Assembly (NCBI GenBank): GCA_032717465.1
Contig: JAVRFU010003718.1
Span: 3,460,445-3,524,444 of the forward strand
Source: Coenobita brevimanus
Taxonomy: Eukaryota > Arthropoda > Malacostraca > Decapoda > Coenobitidae
Direction of reading: 5' to 3'
DNA length: 64,000 nucleotides
In this document: piece by piece, positions 19,861 through 30,372 of the stretch
Layout of the letters: every line of letters starts with the position of its first letter
How positions within the stretch are numbered: position 1 is the first letter of the stretch
Notes under the pieces: model-generated
Told to the model about the DNA's origin: nothing
The model's database searches: none
Seen by the model: only the letters and a program-made list of their open reading frames with translations
Made by a program: the position numbers and the translations under genes

Positions 19861-20391
19861 AACCCGAAAACAGTAATTTTCTCCCACGCATTAGCCGGAG
19901 TAGCGGCCAGTGAGCGACTGTAGGATCGAGCACCCCACATCCAATACCACTACCCCAACCACACTGTAAGCGTTGTTGGACAAATGCGGAACAACCAAAG
20001 CTGGTGATGTTATGGTGTCATGATTGTCGTTATACACTATCAGAACCAGTGGGAGTAAATATATAAAGGTATTTAATGTGTGATACTGTGGTTTTATCAA
20101 CAACATATGGGAAAGGCATGAAAATGAAAGAACTCCTACAATGTGTTATGTGTTATTGTATATATACTTAAGTCCGATATTATAATGTTACAAATAAGTA
20201 TGGTCAACAGCATCTCTTAAAAGATGTCTTTTCTTATACAATCTTGTTCCCACCTCCACCATTCATCTCTCTGGGTTCCTGTCTCCACCGTACGCCCCTT
20301 TTATCCTCTTGTCCCCCATTCCCAACCTTTGTTAACCAGTATAAACAAAGATAGTGATGAAATGATCCATCAGGTATTGATCATATTACAG
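19861..20391 (-). repeat. R' arm (right inverted arm, unit 1)
   Basis: The part to about 20,225 is the inverted counterpart of 14,330-14,690. The outer part, with CACCATTCATCTCTCTGGGTTCC and CCTTTGTTAACCAGTATAAAC, has no counterpart in the R arm. It recurs at 40,118-40,660 and 60,570-61,020. The arm runs directly into the RTE-II fragment at 20,392. Confidence 0.75.
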
Positions 20392-20665
20392 TATATGGAG
20401 TGGAGGGGAAATTGTGGAGTGCTGTGAAGAGTATGTACGAGGGAGCTAGGGCTACGGTGCCAGTGGATGGTGAGCTGAGTCAGTTCTTTAATGTCAATGT
20501 GGGACTGAAACAGTTATGTGATGTCTCCATGGCTGTTTAATATACTGTATACATGGATGGGGTTGCAAAGGAGGTGCAAGGTAGGGCAGTGGATGTGGGG
20601 GTGGCTCTAATGAATGAGGGTGAGATTTGGAAGATTCCGGTGTTGCTGTTTGCTGATGATGCAGT

Positions 20666-21238
20666 ATGTTGAGTGAGGATGAATGGGAGTTGCAAGATTT
20701 GGTGAATGAATTTGGGACAATGTGTAGGAGGAGGAATTGGAAAGTTAATGTAAAAATAGGCAAAGTTATGGTGTTTGAGAGGAATGAAGTCACAGAGTGC
20801 GTAGTGAGGCTGGATGGTGAGGATATGGAGAATGTGAGTGCATTCAAGTACTTGGGTAGTGTGATGAGTAAGGATGGAACTTTGGGGAATGAAGTGCGTG
20901 AAAGGGTACAGCAGGGAAGGCAGGTTGTTGGTACACTGAAAGCAGTGATGAGAAATAAGGAGGTGAGTATGGAAGTTAAGAAGTCACTCCATGACAGTAT
21001 TGTGATCCCTACCCTGACGTATGGAAGCAAGGCGTGGATCTTGCAAAAGGGGAACCAGTCAAGAGTAAGAGCAGTGGAAATGAGTTACTTGAGAGGAGTA
21101 TGTGGAGTGACGTGGAGGGACAGGTTGACGAATGAAGAAGTGAAGGAACGTTGTGGGGTGGATGTGGATGTGCTTGAGAAGATTTGGAGAAATAAACTCA
21201 GGTGGTTTGGACATGTGAAGAGAATGGAGAATGACTAA
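20666..21238 (+). pseudogene. RTE-II RT C-terminal fragment (copy B)
   Basis: A 190-codon frame equal to the one at 324-896 apart from a Phe-to-Leu-type difference near its start (ELQDLVNEF here). It carries KYLGSVMSKDG and GVTWRDRLTNEEVKER and stops after FGHVKRM. Confidence 0.8.
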
Positions 21239-21260
21239 GAGGGTGTATGTAGGTGAGGTG

Positions 21261-21336
21261 GAGGGAGGGAGAGGGAGGGGTAGACCGAGGATGAGGTGGA
21301 GGGAGGGAGAGGGAGGGGTAGACCGAGGATGAGGTG
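21261..21336. repeat. 38-bp tandem duplication private to copy B
   Basis: The GAGGGAGGGAGAGG...GATGAGGTG segment occurs twice in tandem here and once in the copies at 1 kb and 45.4 kb. It lies in the purine-rich part coding RGRGRPRMRW. Confidence 0.9.
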
Positions 21337-21484
21337 GAGGGATGGAGTTGAGAGAGATATGAGGGAGGGGAGGGTGAGTTGGGGGGAGGGTAGTCAAATG
21401 GTGGGTGACAGAGCGACTTGGAGGCGTTTTGTCTGCGGCCACCCTTTGCGGGATTAGGGCATAGGGCTATAGATAGATAGATAG

Positions 21485-23477
21485 GCATTAATTAAACATA
21501 TGAAACATGCATAACACTCATCTATCGGTGATAAGGTTGTGTTGCAAGAGGGAAGCTAGCAGTCTCCTGCTGAGCAGTGTTGCCAGATTCCCAAACCCAT
21601 ATTATCGTACCAGGCACGTTAAAATTATCACTTTTGGATCAAAATCATTTCACTCATAAACAAAGGCATTTCTTCACAGTGTTCCAAAATCTTTCTGCCT
21701 CTATAATATCCTCTTACCAGATCATCACCATTCCCCCTGTACATGATCATCAACACTGAATCCTGTGTTGCCCCATGAGGAGCGAAAGTACCAGGGCCTA
21801 GGCAAGTTGGACCTGACATTTAAGATGAGAGTCAGCAGCCTCACTCATCCCTGAGTGGCATTACTTGAGCAATAAACCCCAACCACCCATCTGATATAAA
21901 CCTGCACTGCCTCAATCCAAATGGAGTGCCTTAATTACCCACTAAATCACCAGGTGCCATCATTTGCTTATATGATTACCACCCACCATAGTAAATGGTT
22001 TCCTGGTGTACAGGAAACCATTTGGCTTGTCACACTTCTCTTGTCCACATATACAATTATACTATTCAGCCAATTATCTGGGAAAACACACTCATAAATA
22101 ATCATATTTATAAAACCTGTAACTATCTTCACTCCTATATCTCATGAGGCCTTCTCCATTTCAGCAGTCAACCCAGACACAGTTGCTGCCTTCCCCACCT
22201 GCATCCCTCCTATTGCCCTGCTCACAGTAGCAGCATCAAGCAAAGGCCAACAGCCAAACGCTGGATCTGCTGGCTCCAAACCTTCCCTGTCCCAAACTCA
22301 TCATTCAACAACCAGTTGTAATGCTCTCTCCAGGCATCTTGAATACCCTCACTGCCCACCACTAACTTTCCTTCAACATTCTTCACACACTGATATCCCA
22401 ATATTCCCTCTTCATCTGATTTGCCACCTTAAGTATCATAGTCTTCCTCTGCACATTATTAAGGTTGTCAAGTAAATGTCTCTGAGACTCAGATTTTGCC
22501 CTGAAAACCTCTTATCTAGCCCTATGCTTGGCACTAAACTGTGAAACTATTTTGTAACAAGTCAGCCAAGCAGCATAATTTGTATGAAAGTATAGTTCAC
22601 AAGAAATGAGCTGACAATTATCTTACCTAACTTCTTATACCAAGACGTAGACTCGTCACATACCGAACAAACCACATTTTCTGGCCCTGAGTCGGTCAGT
22701 TAATAACGAGCATCGGTCACAAAGCCCTTTTCACACTCGCTGCACTTAATGTGAAAACTTGAATTTCACTGCCCCCTCATCATTACCATTTTTAGTTTTT
22801 GAATCACTGTCCAACAAAGACACTAACCACATCATGTAACACCTAACACATTTTATCTGACTGTCCAAATCTTACTCTTGTTCGCATTAAGCTCCCACAC
22901 CACACAATAAAGTTAGTGCGGAACTGCACACTCCGTTATTATATGAAAGGAAGGGCAAGGGAATAAATAAATAAATGCTTCTCAACACAACAACAGTTAA
23001 CACAACAGCTTAGGCAGGCAGCAGCTGGTATGGGACGTGGGTCATGTGGGTCAGCTTAGATTAAAGAACTCTACCAGCGACCAACAAAAGTACAACACAG
23101 GAGTTGTAAACAAATGAACCTACGTGGAAATCCACTAGCTAAATGCACCCACTTCCCACTCTGTTTCTTCCGTGCAACTGAGAGATATTAACATGCTGGT
23201 GAATAATTAACAGAAAAATTAAATCTTTGTGTTATTGCACGATGGTTACTTCCCTCTGCCCGAAATTGGGACTCTGCTGTCGTTCCAGATATTTTTCTGG
23301 CTCCCTGGAATGTACCTACATCTTTAGGTGGTAAATCAGATCTGGATGATGACGATGATAACAATGTTGAATTGTAAATAACATTCAATAAAGTTTGTTT
23401 CATTTAACCTGGCCTCCCCATCACCCCTTACAGCCAGCCCAGTCCACAGGCAAAACAGACAGAGAAAAAGGGCATAA
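21485..23477. repeat. Block P (copy B)
   Basis: Colinear with 1,105-3,090 with few differences. It includes the hairpin (near 22,003-22,023), the minus-strand RT remnant and the leader region, and it ends at CATAATA where a pogo-like element begins. No intact coding is seen. Confidence 0.8.
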
Positions 23478-24008
23478 TACAGTATAAGTCCCATTATTCG
23501 GCATCTATGGGACCAGGATGATGCCGAGAAATTAGATTTGCCGAATAATCAAAAACCTACCCACTCAGTACTTTAAATATATTGGTGAACACTTATCACC
23601 ACTTATGGTACGGTATTACAACTGTGTTTGGAGAGAGTACTGTATACTGTACAATACTGCAATCAATACAGTACTATACCTAAATCTGTAATATATATAT
23701 ATATATATATATATTAGTGAACATATACAAGGGTAATGACACAGTAGGCCTACAAGTCAAATAACACTTCCTGGATGGCCGAAATGATACGGAATATGAC
23801 CTACCAGCTCAGTACATCACTTGTATTGGTGAACTCATCACTACTTATATTATTACAAATATGTTTGGAGTGAGTACTGTATACAGTACTTTTTCCAAAC
23901 AAAATAAAATAGTCGGAAAATTGCATAAAATAAAGTAAAGGGATCTGAATTGGTAAGGTCTTTCTGATGAAAGTTATCTATCTATCTATCTATCTATTGC
24001 CAGACGCC

Positions 24009-24278
24009 TCAATCCCGTTTGGGGTGGCCACAAACAAATCGCCTCCAAGTCGCCCTGTCCCCCGCCATTTCACTCCCCTGCTCCCAACTCACACCCCCCT
24101 CTCTCATATACCTCTCCACTCCATCCCTCCATCTCATCCTCGGCCTCCCCCTCCCTCTTCCCCCCTCCAACTCGCTCACATACACTCTCTTCGTCAGTCT
24201 TTCACCCTCCATCCTCTCCACATGGCCAAACCACCTCAGTGTGTTCCTCATAACGCTTCCTATCACATCCACATCCAC
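24009..24278 (-). pseudogene. RTE-I C-terminus after the 5-bp deletion
   Basis: Reads VDVIGSVMRNTLRWFGHVERM, then GRGRGRPRMRWRDGVERYM and RRFVCGHPKRD before the stop. This is the normal end of the RTE-I protein. It is out of frame with the 935-codon frame upstream only because of the local 5-bp loss. Confidence 0.8.
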
Positions 24279-27009
24279 AACGCTCCTTTATATCCTCATT
24301 CGTCAGCCTGTCTCTCCACGTGACTCCACAGACTCCTCTTAAATAACTCATTTCCACTGCTCTCACTCTTGACTTGTGTCCTTCCAACAACGTCCAAGCT
24401 TCACTTCCGTACGTTAGAGTTGGTATCACAATAATGTCATGTAGTAACTTTTTCACTTCCATGCTCACTTCCCTGTTTCTTATCACTGCTTTCAAGGAAC
24501 CAGCAACCTTTCTTACCTGCTGTACCCTTTCAAGCACTTCACCCTCCAAACCTCCATCCTTACTCATCACACTACCCAAATACTTAAACGTACTCACATT
24601 TTCCAATTCCTCACCATCTAACCTCGTTGTACATTCACTACCTTCACCTCTCTCAAAGACTATCACTTTACTCTTCCCTACATTCACCTTTAGGTTCCGC
24701 TTCTCACATACTCTCTCAAACTCATCCAACAAGCCTTGCAGCTCCCCTTCGTCTTCACTCAAAAACACAGTATCATCTGCAAACAACAGTACAGGGAGTT
24801 TCCAAACACTATCCTCTCTCACCAGGGCCACTCCAACATCCACTATCCTACCTTGTACCTCTTTTATTACCTCATCCATGTACAGATTGAACAACCATGG
24901 AGACATGACACATCCCTGTTTCAAACCAACTTTCAAAGAGAAAAATTCACTTAGTTCACCATCTACACGCACTGCAGCCTTAGCACCATCATACATACTC
25001 TTCACAGCATTCAACAACTTCCCATCTACTCCATATATTCTTAACACTTTCCACAATCCTTGTCTATCCACCCTGTCATATGCTTTCTCCAAATCCATGA
25101 AAGCCGCATACAACTTCTTTCCCTTCTCTAGAAACTTTTCCACTAAAGATCTAAGAATGAATATCTGATCTACACAACCTCTTCCCTTCCTAAAGCCTCC
25201 CTGTTCTTCTCCAACTAATTTCTCTGTTCTTTCTCTAACTCTGTATATAAGTATCCTACCATACACTTTTCCTATTATACTAAGAAGACAAATGTCCCTA
25301 TGATTACCACACACTTCTTTTTCCCCTTTTCCTTTGTACAAGGGAATAATTATACCTGACTTCCAATCCTCTGGGACTCTACCTTCCTCCCAGGCCAATC
25401 TGCACATCTTCCACATCCATTCTACTACTATCTCTCCCCCATGCTTCAGCATTTCACCACACACTCCATCAATTCCTGGGGCTTTCCCTGATTTAACTTT
25501 CTTCATTGCTTCCGCAACTTCTATCCTACTGATTTCTTCCTGTCTTCTCACCTCCCTCCTTCTCCCAGCCATTCCCCAGCCACTTATACTCGCATTACTT
25601 CCATCCTCTACGTTCAACAATTCCTTAAAGTGTTCTCTCCATCTGCTCACTTTTTCTCCCTTCTCCACTAGTAATCTACCATTTTTATCTTTCACTCCCC
25701 TGCTAACTTCACTTCCACCCTGTCTTACTCTTTTCACTTCTCTCAAGAACATTTTCTTACAGTCCCTCCACTTTACACTCAAATTCCTTCCAAATTGCTC
25801 ATCCACTCTCTTCTTACTCTCTCTTACTAATCTTTTCACCTCTCTCTTCCTTTCCACATATAACTCTCTCTTCCGCCTCTCAACTTCTTCCACGCCCCTA
25901 TTTCTCACCCATTCATTGTATGCTTTCTTCTTTTGTGCCACAGCCTGTTTCACCTCTTCAGTCCACCATGCTGTTCCTTGCACCCCCCTCCTCCTTCTCT
26001 TCCTTCCACACACCACATCACATGCTGTACATATTTCTCCTGTAAATATCTTACACACACCTTCCACGTCTCCCATCTGCTCCAATTCATATTTGCCCAA
26101 TCGTTCCTCCACTTCTCTCTTATACTCTGCCTTTTTCTCATCTTCTTGTAACCTTTCCACTCTCCTTGCAACTACTCCTTCCTCTCGTCTTTCCCTTCTT
26201 CTATTCCTCCATCTCACTTGCATCCTAATTCTGGCCACCACCAAGTAGTGGTCAGAAAGTCCACTCCCCCAACCTCTATACACTCTTGCATCCTTTACAC
26301 ATCTTCGCATCCTTTCATCCACACACACATAATCAATCATTGCCTTCCTTTCATTCAGTTCACCCCCAACCCTTCTCATCACTCGCCATGTATACCTGTG
26401 GATCATTTTATGCCTGAAGAGGGTATTGGCTATCACCAACCCCCTCCCAGCACAAATGTCCACTAACGCACTCCCATTCTCATCTATCTCGGCAGGCACA
26501 CCCCACTCACCAACTATTCCATCCACCTTCACATTACCAACTTTACCATTCATATCACCAATCAAAAACACTCTCTCATTCCTTCCAAACTTTTCCATGC
26601 ACACTTCCACATTTGTCCAGAACTCTTCTCTCACTCTTCTAGCACGATCTTGCGTTGGCGCATACACACACACAATCGCCCACATTTGTATTCCAACTTT
26701 CAACTTTACCCACACAATCCCTGACCCAACTGATCCATACTGTCTTATGCTCTTCTTCCATCTTTTACTCACAACTATACACACTCCTTCCTTTGCCCTC
26801 TCATTCTCATCTACTCCTGCACATATACCCCATCCATACTCCCATTCTCTCACACTTTCTCCTCTCCATTTTGTTTCAGTTATTCCACATACATCCACTT
26901 TCGCACCCTCAAGCACCTGGACAATCTCTCTCTCTTTCACCTCATCATTCGCTCCTCTTACATTCCATGTACTCATTACCAAGTCCTTTGTCCGGTCCTG
27001 GGTCGTCAT
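24202..27009 (-). CDS. RTE-I endonuclease-reverse transcriptase (nearly intact)
   Basis: The frame has 935 codons and its ATG is at the position shared with other copies (MTTQDRTKD). Residues 1 to about 260 form an APE-like endonuclease: STWNVRG, DVCGITETKW, CVYAPTQDR, LIGDMNGKVG, IDYVCVDERM and GLSDHYLVVARI. A basic coiled linker covers about 260-460. The RT follows: SGKAPGIDGVCGEMLKHGG, IIIPLYKGKGEKEVC, AAFMDLEKAYDRVDRQG (A), KVGLKQGCVMSPWLFNLYMD (B), VLLFADDTVFLSEDEG (C) and KYLGSVMSKDGG. The C-terminus has YLRGVCGVTWRDRLTNED. A 5-bp deletion then shifts the frame, and the last ~25 residues are not native. The true C-terminus lies in frame at 24,009-24,278. The protein would nick DNA and reverse transcribe its own RNA at the target site. 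Whether it is active is unknown. Confidence 0.85.
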   Translation of the reverse strand: MTTQDRTKDLVMSTWNVRGANDEVKEREIVQVLEGAKVDVCGITETKWRGESVREWEYGWGICAGVDENERAKEGVCIVVSKRWKKSIRQYGSVGSGIVWVKLKVGIQMWAIVCVYAPTQDRARRVREEFWTNVEVCMEKFGRNERVFLIGDMNGKVGNVKVDGIVGEWGVPAEIDENGSALVDICAGRGLVIANTLFRHKMIHRYTWRVMRRVGGELNERKAMIDYVCVDERMRRCVKDARVYRGWGSGLSDHYLVVARIRMQVRWRNRRRERREEGVVARRVERLQEDEKKAEYKREVEERLGKYELEQMGDVEGVCKIFTGEICTACDVVCGRKRRRRGVQGTAWWTEEVKQAVAQKKKAYNEWVRNRGVEEVERRKRELYVERKREVKRLVRESKKRVDEQFGRNLSVKWRDCKKMFLREVKRVRQGGSEVSRGVKDKNGRLLVEKGEKVSRWREHFKELLNVEDGSNASISGWGMAGRRREVRRQEEISRIEVAEAMKKVKSGKAPGIDGVCGEMLKHGGEIVVEWMWKMCRLAWEEGRVPEDWKSGIIIPLYKGKGEKEVCGNHRDICLLSIIGKVYGRILIYRVRERTEKLVGEEQGGFRKGRGCVDQIFILRSLVEKFLEKGKKLYAAFMDLEKAYDRVDRQGLWKVLRIYGVDGKLLNAVKSMYDGAKAAVRVDGELSEFFSLKVGLKQGCVMSPWLFNLYMDEVIKEVQGRIVDVGVALVREDSVWKLPVLLFADDTVFLSEDEGELQGLLDEFERVCEKRNLKVNVGKSKVIVFERGEGSECTTRLDGEELENVSTFKYLGSVMSKDGGLEGEVLERVQQVRKVAGSLKAVIRNREVSMEVKKLLHDIIVIPTLTYGSEAWTLLEGHKSRVRAVEMSYLRGVCGVTWRDRLTNEDIKERCGCGCDRKRYEEHTEVVWPCGEDGG

Positions 27010-27055
27010 CGTTTGGTCAGTCCTTGTCCGAGGCTTCTTGTTTGTTTTTTTAGTT

Positions 27056-27903
27056 ATATTACTATTTGCATCAATGCAAGGAGAGTACTGATGGAAACAG
27101 TAATGTATTCCATGAACCCCTTAATAACCTCCGACATTGAACAACCCTTTACAGTACCGATGTCGAGTTAGTGAGCTATGGAGTCAGGGGGTCAGTTAAT
27201 CTCAGATGTTGTCGCCCATTTGGTAAATGCATCGTCTATCTATCTATCTATTGCTAGACACCACAATCCCGCAAAGGGTGGCCATTTGACACTGAGTTAG
27301 TTGTTTTACAGGGAGGGGCACTAACCCTCCACTAACCCACTTGTTGACACGTAGGGAGCACGTATGGTTTGGTTATATGGTTCGTAACTTTATTAATTCT
27401 CCAGTCAATCATAGCGAATCATAGCATGCGTTTAGGGAGCTAAATAACACATTTCTAGGTGCACCAGACGATTATCTTCACATCTTATAAGAAAATGGAA
27501 GAAATTAAATCCCTCTCTGAGTACGTAAAGTTCTTCCATTCTTCTGAAATCAATTTATTTTTCTTAAAGATGGGAAGATAATCGTCTGGCTCACCTAGCA
27601 ATGTGTTATTTAGCTTCCTAAATCCATGTTATGATTCGCTATGAGTCATGGAAAGATTGATAAAGTTACGGTCTATTTACCAAATGGGCGAAAACATCTG
27701 AGATTAACCGACCGCCTAACTGCTTGGAATCGTAGCGTAGTCATGCAAACATACCAGTGACCTTCATTCCCTCCCCATAATTGTTCAGTTTTCTTTATAG
27801 CTCACACTCACTTAACATCACTGACATCGGTACTGTAAAAGGTTGTTCAATGTCGGAGGCTATTAAGGGGTTAATGGGATATATTACTATTTGCATCAAT
27901 GCT
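27056..27903. repeat. Foldback (long inverted repeat) element
   Basis: The two halves pair around about 27,520. Left-side anchors are CCGACATTGAACAACCC, TAATCTCAGATGTT, CATAGCGAATCATAG and CCAGACGATTATCTTC; their inverses appear at 27,847, 27,690, 27,635 and 27,565. A 22-bp direct repeat (ATATTACTATTTGCATCA...) lies at both outer edges (27,056 and 27,882). Inverted homology also extends outside, between 23,935-23,975 and 27,963-28,000 (ACTTTCATCAGAGAGACC), so RTE-I copy c probably landed in the left arm. No coding is seen. Confidence 0.7.
27234..27345 (-). mobile_element. Miniature RTE-II derivative (3' end joined to 5' end)
   Basis: CTATCTATCTATCTATTGC and CAATCCCGCAAAGGGTGGCC give the RTE-II 3' end. 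About 10 bases later GTTAGTTGTTTTACAGGGAGGGGCACTAACCC gives the RTE 5' leader. Everything between is missing. It sits inside the left arm of the foldback, after CCATTTGGTAAATG. Confidence 0.7.
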
Positions 27904-28593
27904 CTCTCTTTCACGTTAAGCACAAAAACAAACAAAAGAATGAGCACTAAATGTACGTTTAACTTTCATCAGAGAGACCTTAGCAATTCATATTCCTCCA
28001 GATTATTTTTAAGTATTTTTCTGACTTTAGGTTACGTTAGGTTTGGTTAAATACAGTTAAACTCGGTTAGGTTAGGTTCAGTTAAACAGGACAGTCCCTT
28101 CCACCATTATGCTGAGGAATAAAAATACTAGAGCTGTCACAGCCGTACAGCTAAAAACAACGGGGAAACTGATTTAACAAGCAACATTTATTTATGGGTA
28201 ATGCAGTACAGTGTCATGGGCTACTCAATTACCGGTAAGTCATTTTCAGGAAGGCATCAACAATGAAAGAATTTCAAGAATTAGCGTGGGGGCTTGGAAC
28301 GTAACCCTCGCTAATTTGGTGGGGGTGGTTACTGTAGTGTATGATACTGTGCAATATTGTAATCAATACAGTACTATACCTGAATCTGAATAAAAATATA
28401 AAAATTAGTGAACATACAGAAGTGTAATGAAACATTAGGCCTACAATCCACAGATATCACTTCCTAGACTGCCGAGATGATTCCGGACATATGCCGAAAA
28501 ATCAAAGATTTTCGCAAATGGGACTATTTCTCAAAACTGCCGAAATGTCGGCTCTACCGAACAATCAGCTGCAGAATAATAGGACTTTTACTG
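27904..28593. repeat. Right part of element E2, non-coding
   Basis: No gene is seen. The stretch holds degenerate GGTTAGGTTAGG-like motifs (28,020-28,080), the head-to-tail repeat of E2 sequence (28,335-28,480) and the terminal inverted repeat ending at 28,593. Confidence 0.6.
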
Positions 28594-28595
28594 TA

Positions 28596-29001
28596 CTTGA
28601 CAAATGTAAGCAAGAACCCAAGTTGTATCATATGTTTGTTAATGGCAAACTGAAACAAAAGGAAGGAATCAACAAACTGAAAGTAGAAGGAAAGGTCTAT
28701 AAAGATGCGGCAATGCAAGTTGAAATGATGAACAAAAGTTTCAAATAGGTTTTCGCTTAAGAAAGTGATTTCGTGGAGGGGAGGGAGTGACTAGAATTGT
28801 TGTGATAAAAGATGTAAAAGTGGAAGTGAAGGAAGTGTATAAATTACTGGAAATTCAAGATGTAAGGAAACCCCAGGGCTGGGCAGAATCACTAACTGGG
28901 TACTGAAGGGATGCAGAGAACAACTGGCAGATAAAATTTACAGTTAAATTGTGTGTTCTCTGGAAGAAGTGCCAAGAGAATGGAAGAGGACCAATGTGGT
29001 A
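28596..29001 (+). mobile_element. CR1/L2 middle part (unit 2)
   Basis: Equivalent to 8,668-9,073, with DKCKQEPKLYHMFVNGKL and KDAAMQVEMMNKSFK then the same stop. It begins abruptly at the TA next to element E2. The CR1/L2 5' ~1 kb present in unit 1 is absent. Confidence 0.8.
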
Positions 29002-30372
29002 TGGCAGAATCCCGATTTAAGACAAAACAAAACAACGATCTTACAATAACAAAGGCATATCATTTCTCCCATAATTACTTAATACCACGGTAATACCAAA
29101 CCACTCAATTGCACGAGAGAAACTGTGGGAAACGGGTGTGTTAAGGTATTGTATTTCAAGATACAACTCGTGTGTTATGCTTTTGTTGGTCACTGATTGG
29201 CTTCCTCGACCCAATCCAACCCACGTGACCCATGTCACATATCACCTGCCACAGCCTGCCTCACTGTTGTGTAGACAGTCGCTGTCATCAGAAGTTTATT
29301 TGCTTTATTCCTTCCTCCTCATTTCCTCTCAGAACTCTGAGCACATACTTTCAAAGTAACTTTAGTTATGCCTAAACACCATGAAAGTGCTATGAACACA
29401 AGAAAAGCATTTATTCGAAATGAAACTAAAATTGTTGGACAAAGTGGCATGTGGTGTGGCAGCTTAAATGCAAATGATCAGACAGATATGACTCAGGTGT
29501 GTTTACGATATGGATAGTTCTCTTTGTTGGAAAAAAAAAGTTAATGATGAAGGAGCAGTAAAATTCAGGTTTTCACCTTTAGTGCAGCATGTAAAAAGAA
29601 AAAGGGGGGGAGAGGGTTTTGTGCCTGATGTTTATCATGAACTGATGATCTTTGGTCGAGATAATTCGCATCTTACGATATGTCAAGACACTAGGTGTTT
29701 ACATACAGAGTTAGGTAAAAATAACGTGGGTTCAGTTCCTGTGAATTATGCTGCCATACAAATAATACTGCTTTGCTGACTTGCTTATTATTCACGATTA
29801 CTGCATTCGTGTACTGTCTCTGAGAAGTGAGAAATACGCAATCACTCGATGATGACAACTTCTTCATAGCATTTGGTTTCCTTTACTGTTGACCACTAAT
29901 GGCTTTCAAAAATAGTTTCACACTGCTTTTTTTTTTTCTTTTCTTTTCTTTTTTTTAAGCGCTAAAAGTAATCCTGATGAAATATGTCTGATGCTGGTAT
30001 GCCATTGGTCACAAGCTGATTAGGTCAAAAGTTTTTTGCTTGATTGGTAATGAGGACATTCAAGAGGCTTAGTGGCAATCCTTGCTGATTCAAATTTTTA
30101 TGGGGAGTATTAGGGGGCAATACTAATCAGTCAGGTTAGAAAGCAGTATGCACTGATGTGTCCAATCGGTGAGATCGTATCTAAACACACTGTCTTGGCT
30201 GTCTTAAGGCAGGCGTATTTGTAATAATCTATCTATATTTTTAACGAAAAACAGGAGGCTCCTAGAACCTAAACCCCTACTTTACATGTAAATATATGTC
30301 ACGTTTCAGCGCTAATTTGATTTTGCACGAGGTTCTGCATAACCTATCTCGTGCTGTATGAAGACTCTACTG
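29002..30372. mobile_element. Unclassified TA-flanked insertion (unit 2)
   Basis: Same position and content as 9,074-10,448 (1,371 versus 1,375 bp). The longest remnant frame (29,510-29,779) reads KVNDEGAVKFRFSPLVQHV, then GFVPDVYHELMIFGRDN, and matches no family I recognise. Upstream, a short ATG frame near 29,368 begins MPKHHESAMNTRKAFIRNE and stops in GGATAG at 29,514-29,516. Confidence 0.6.

Larger units (their letters stand above)
20392..21484 (+). mobile_element. RTE-II 3' half (copy B)
   Basis: Nearly identical to 50-1,104, including the same start point, the same motif C frameshift, the same RMEND stop (frame 20,666-21,238) and the GATA tail. It differs by scattered substitutions and a private 38-bp tandem duplication at 21,261-21,336. 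The shared lesions show that it arose by duplication of DNA and not by a new retrotransposition. Confidence 0.85.
23976..27055 (-). mobile_element. RTE-I element, best preserved coding copy (copy c)
   Basis: The 3' end has a five-repeat ATCT tail at 23,976-23,998. The rest of the element is colinear with the other RTE-I copies up to the TTTTTTTAGTT before the start codon, where it is truncated at 27,055. The ~120-bp 5' leader seen at 43.8 and 50.6 kb is missing. The only coding lesion I could identify is a 5-bp deletion near 24,275. Confidence 0.9.
23480..28593. mobile_element. pogo-like TIR element E2 with nested RTE-I and foldback
   Basis: The ends CAGTATAAGTCCCATTATTC (23,480) and, reversed from 28,593, CAGTAAAAGTCCTATTATTC are flanked by TA (23,478-23,479 and 28,594-28,595). 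A segment near 23,640-23,790 recurs in the same orientation near 28,335-28,480 (AATCAATACAGTACTATACC, then ATTAGTGAACATA), so E2 material is present twice head to tail. The left flank is block P and the right flank is the CR1/L2 middle, which are not adjacent in unit 1. No transposase is seen. Confidence 0.65.

Noticed and set aside
24374..25168. Long plus-strand frames antisense to RTE-I (also 25,334-26,248, 26,426-27,091, 47,896-48,690, 49,948-50,811)
   Set aside because: They are Ser/Thr/Leu/Pro-rich mirror frames of a purine-rich sense strand that rarely forms antisense stops. They have no domain and break where the sense copy breaks.
28020..28085. TTAGG telomere-type repeat
   Set aside because: Only a few degenerate GGTTAGGTT motifs, not a tandem telomeric array; too short to call.
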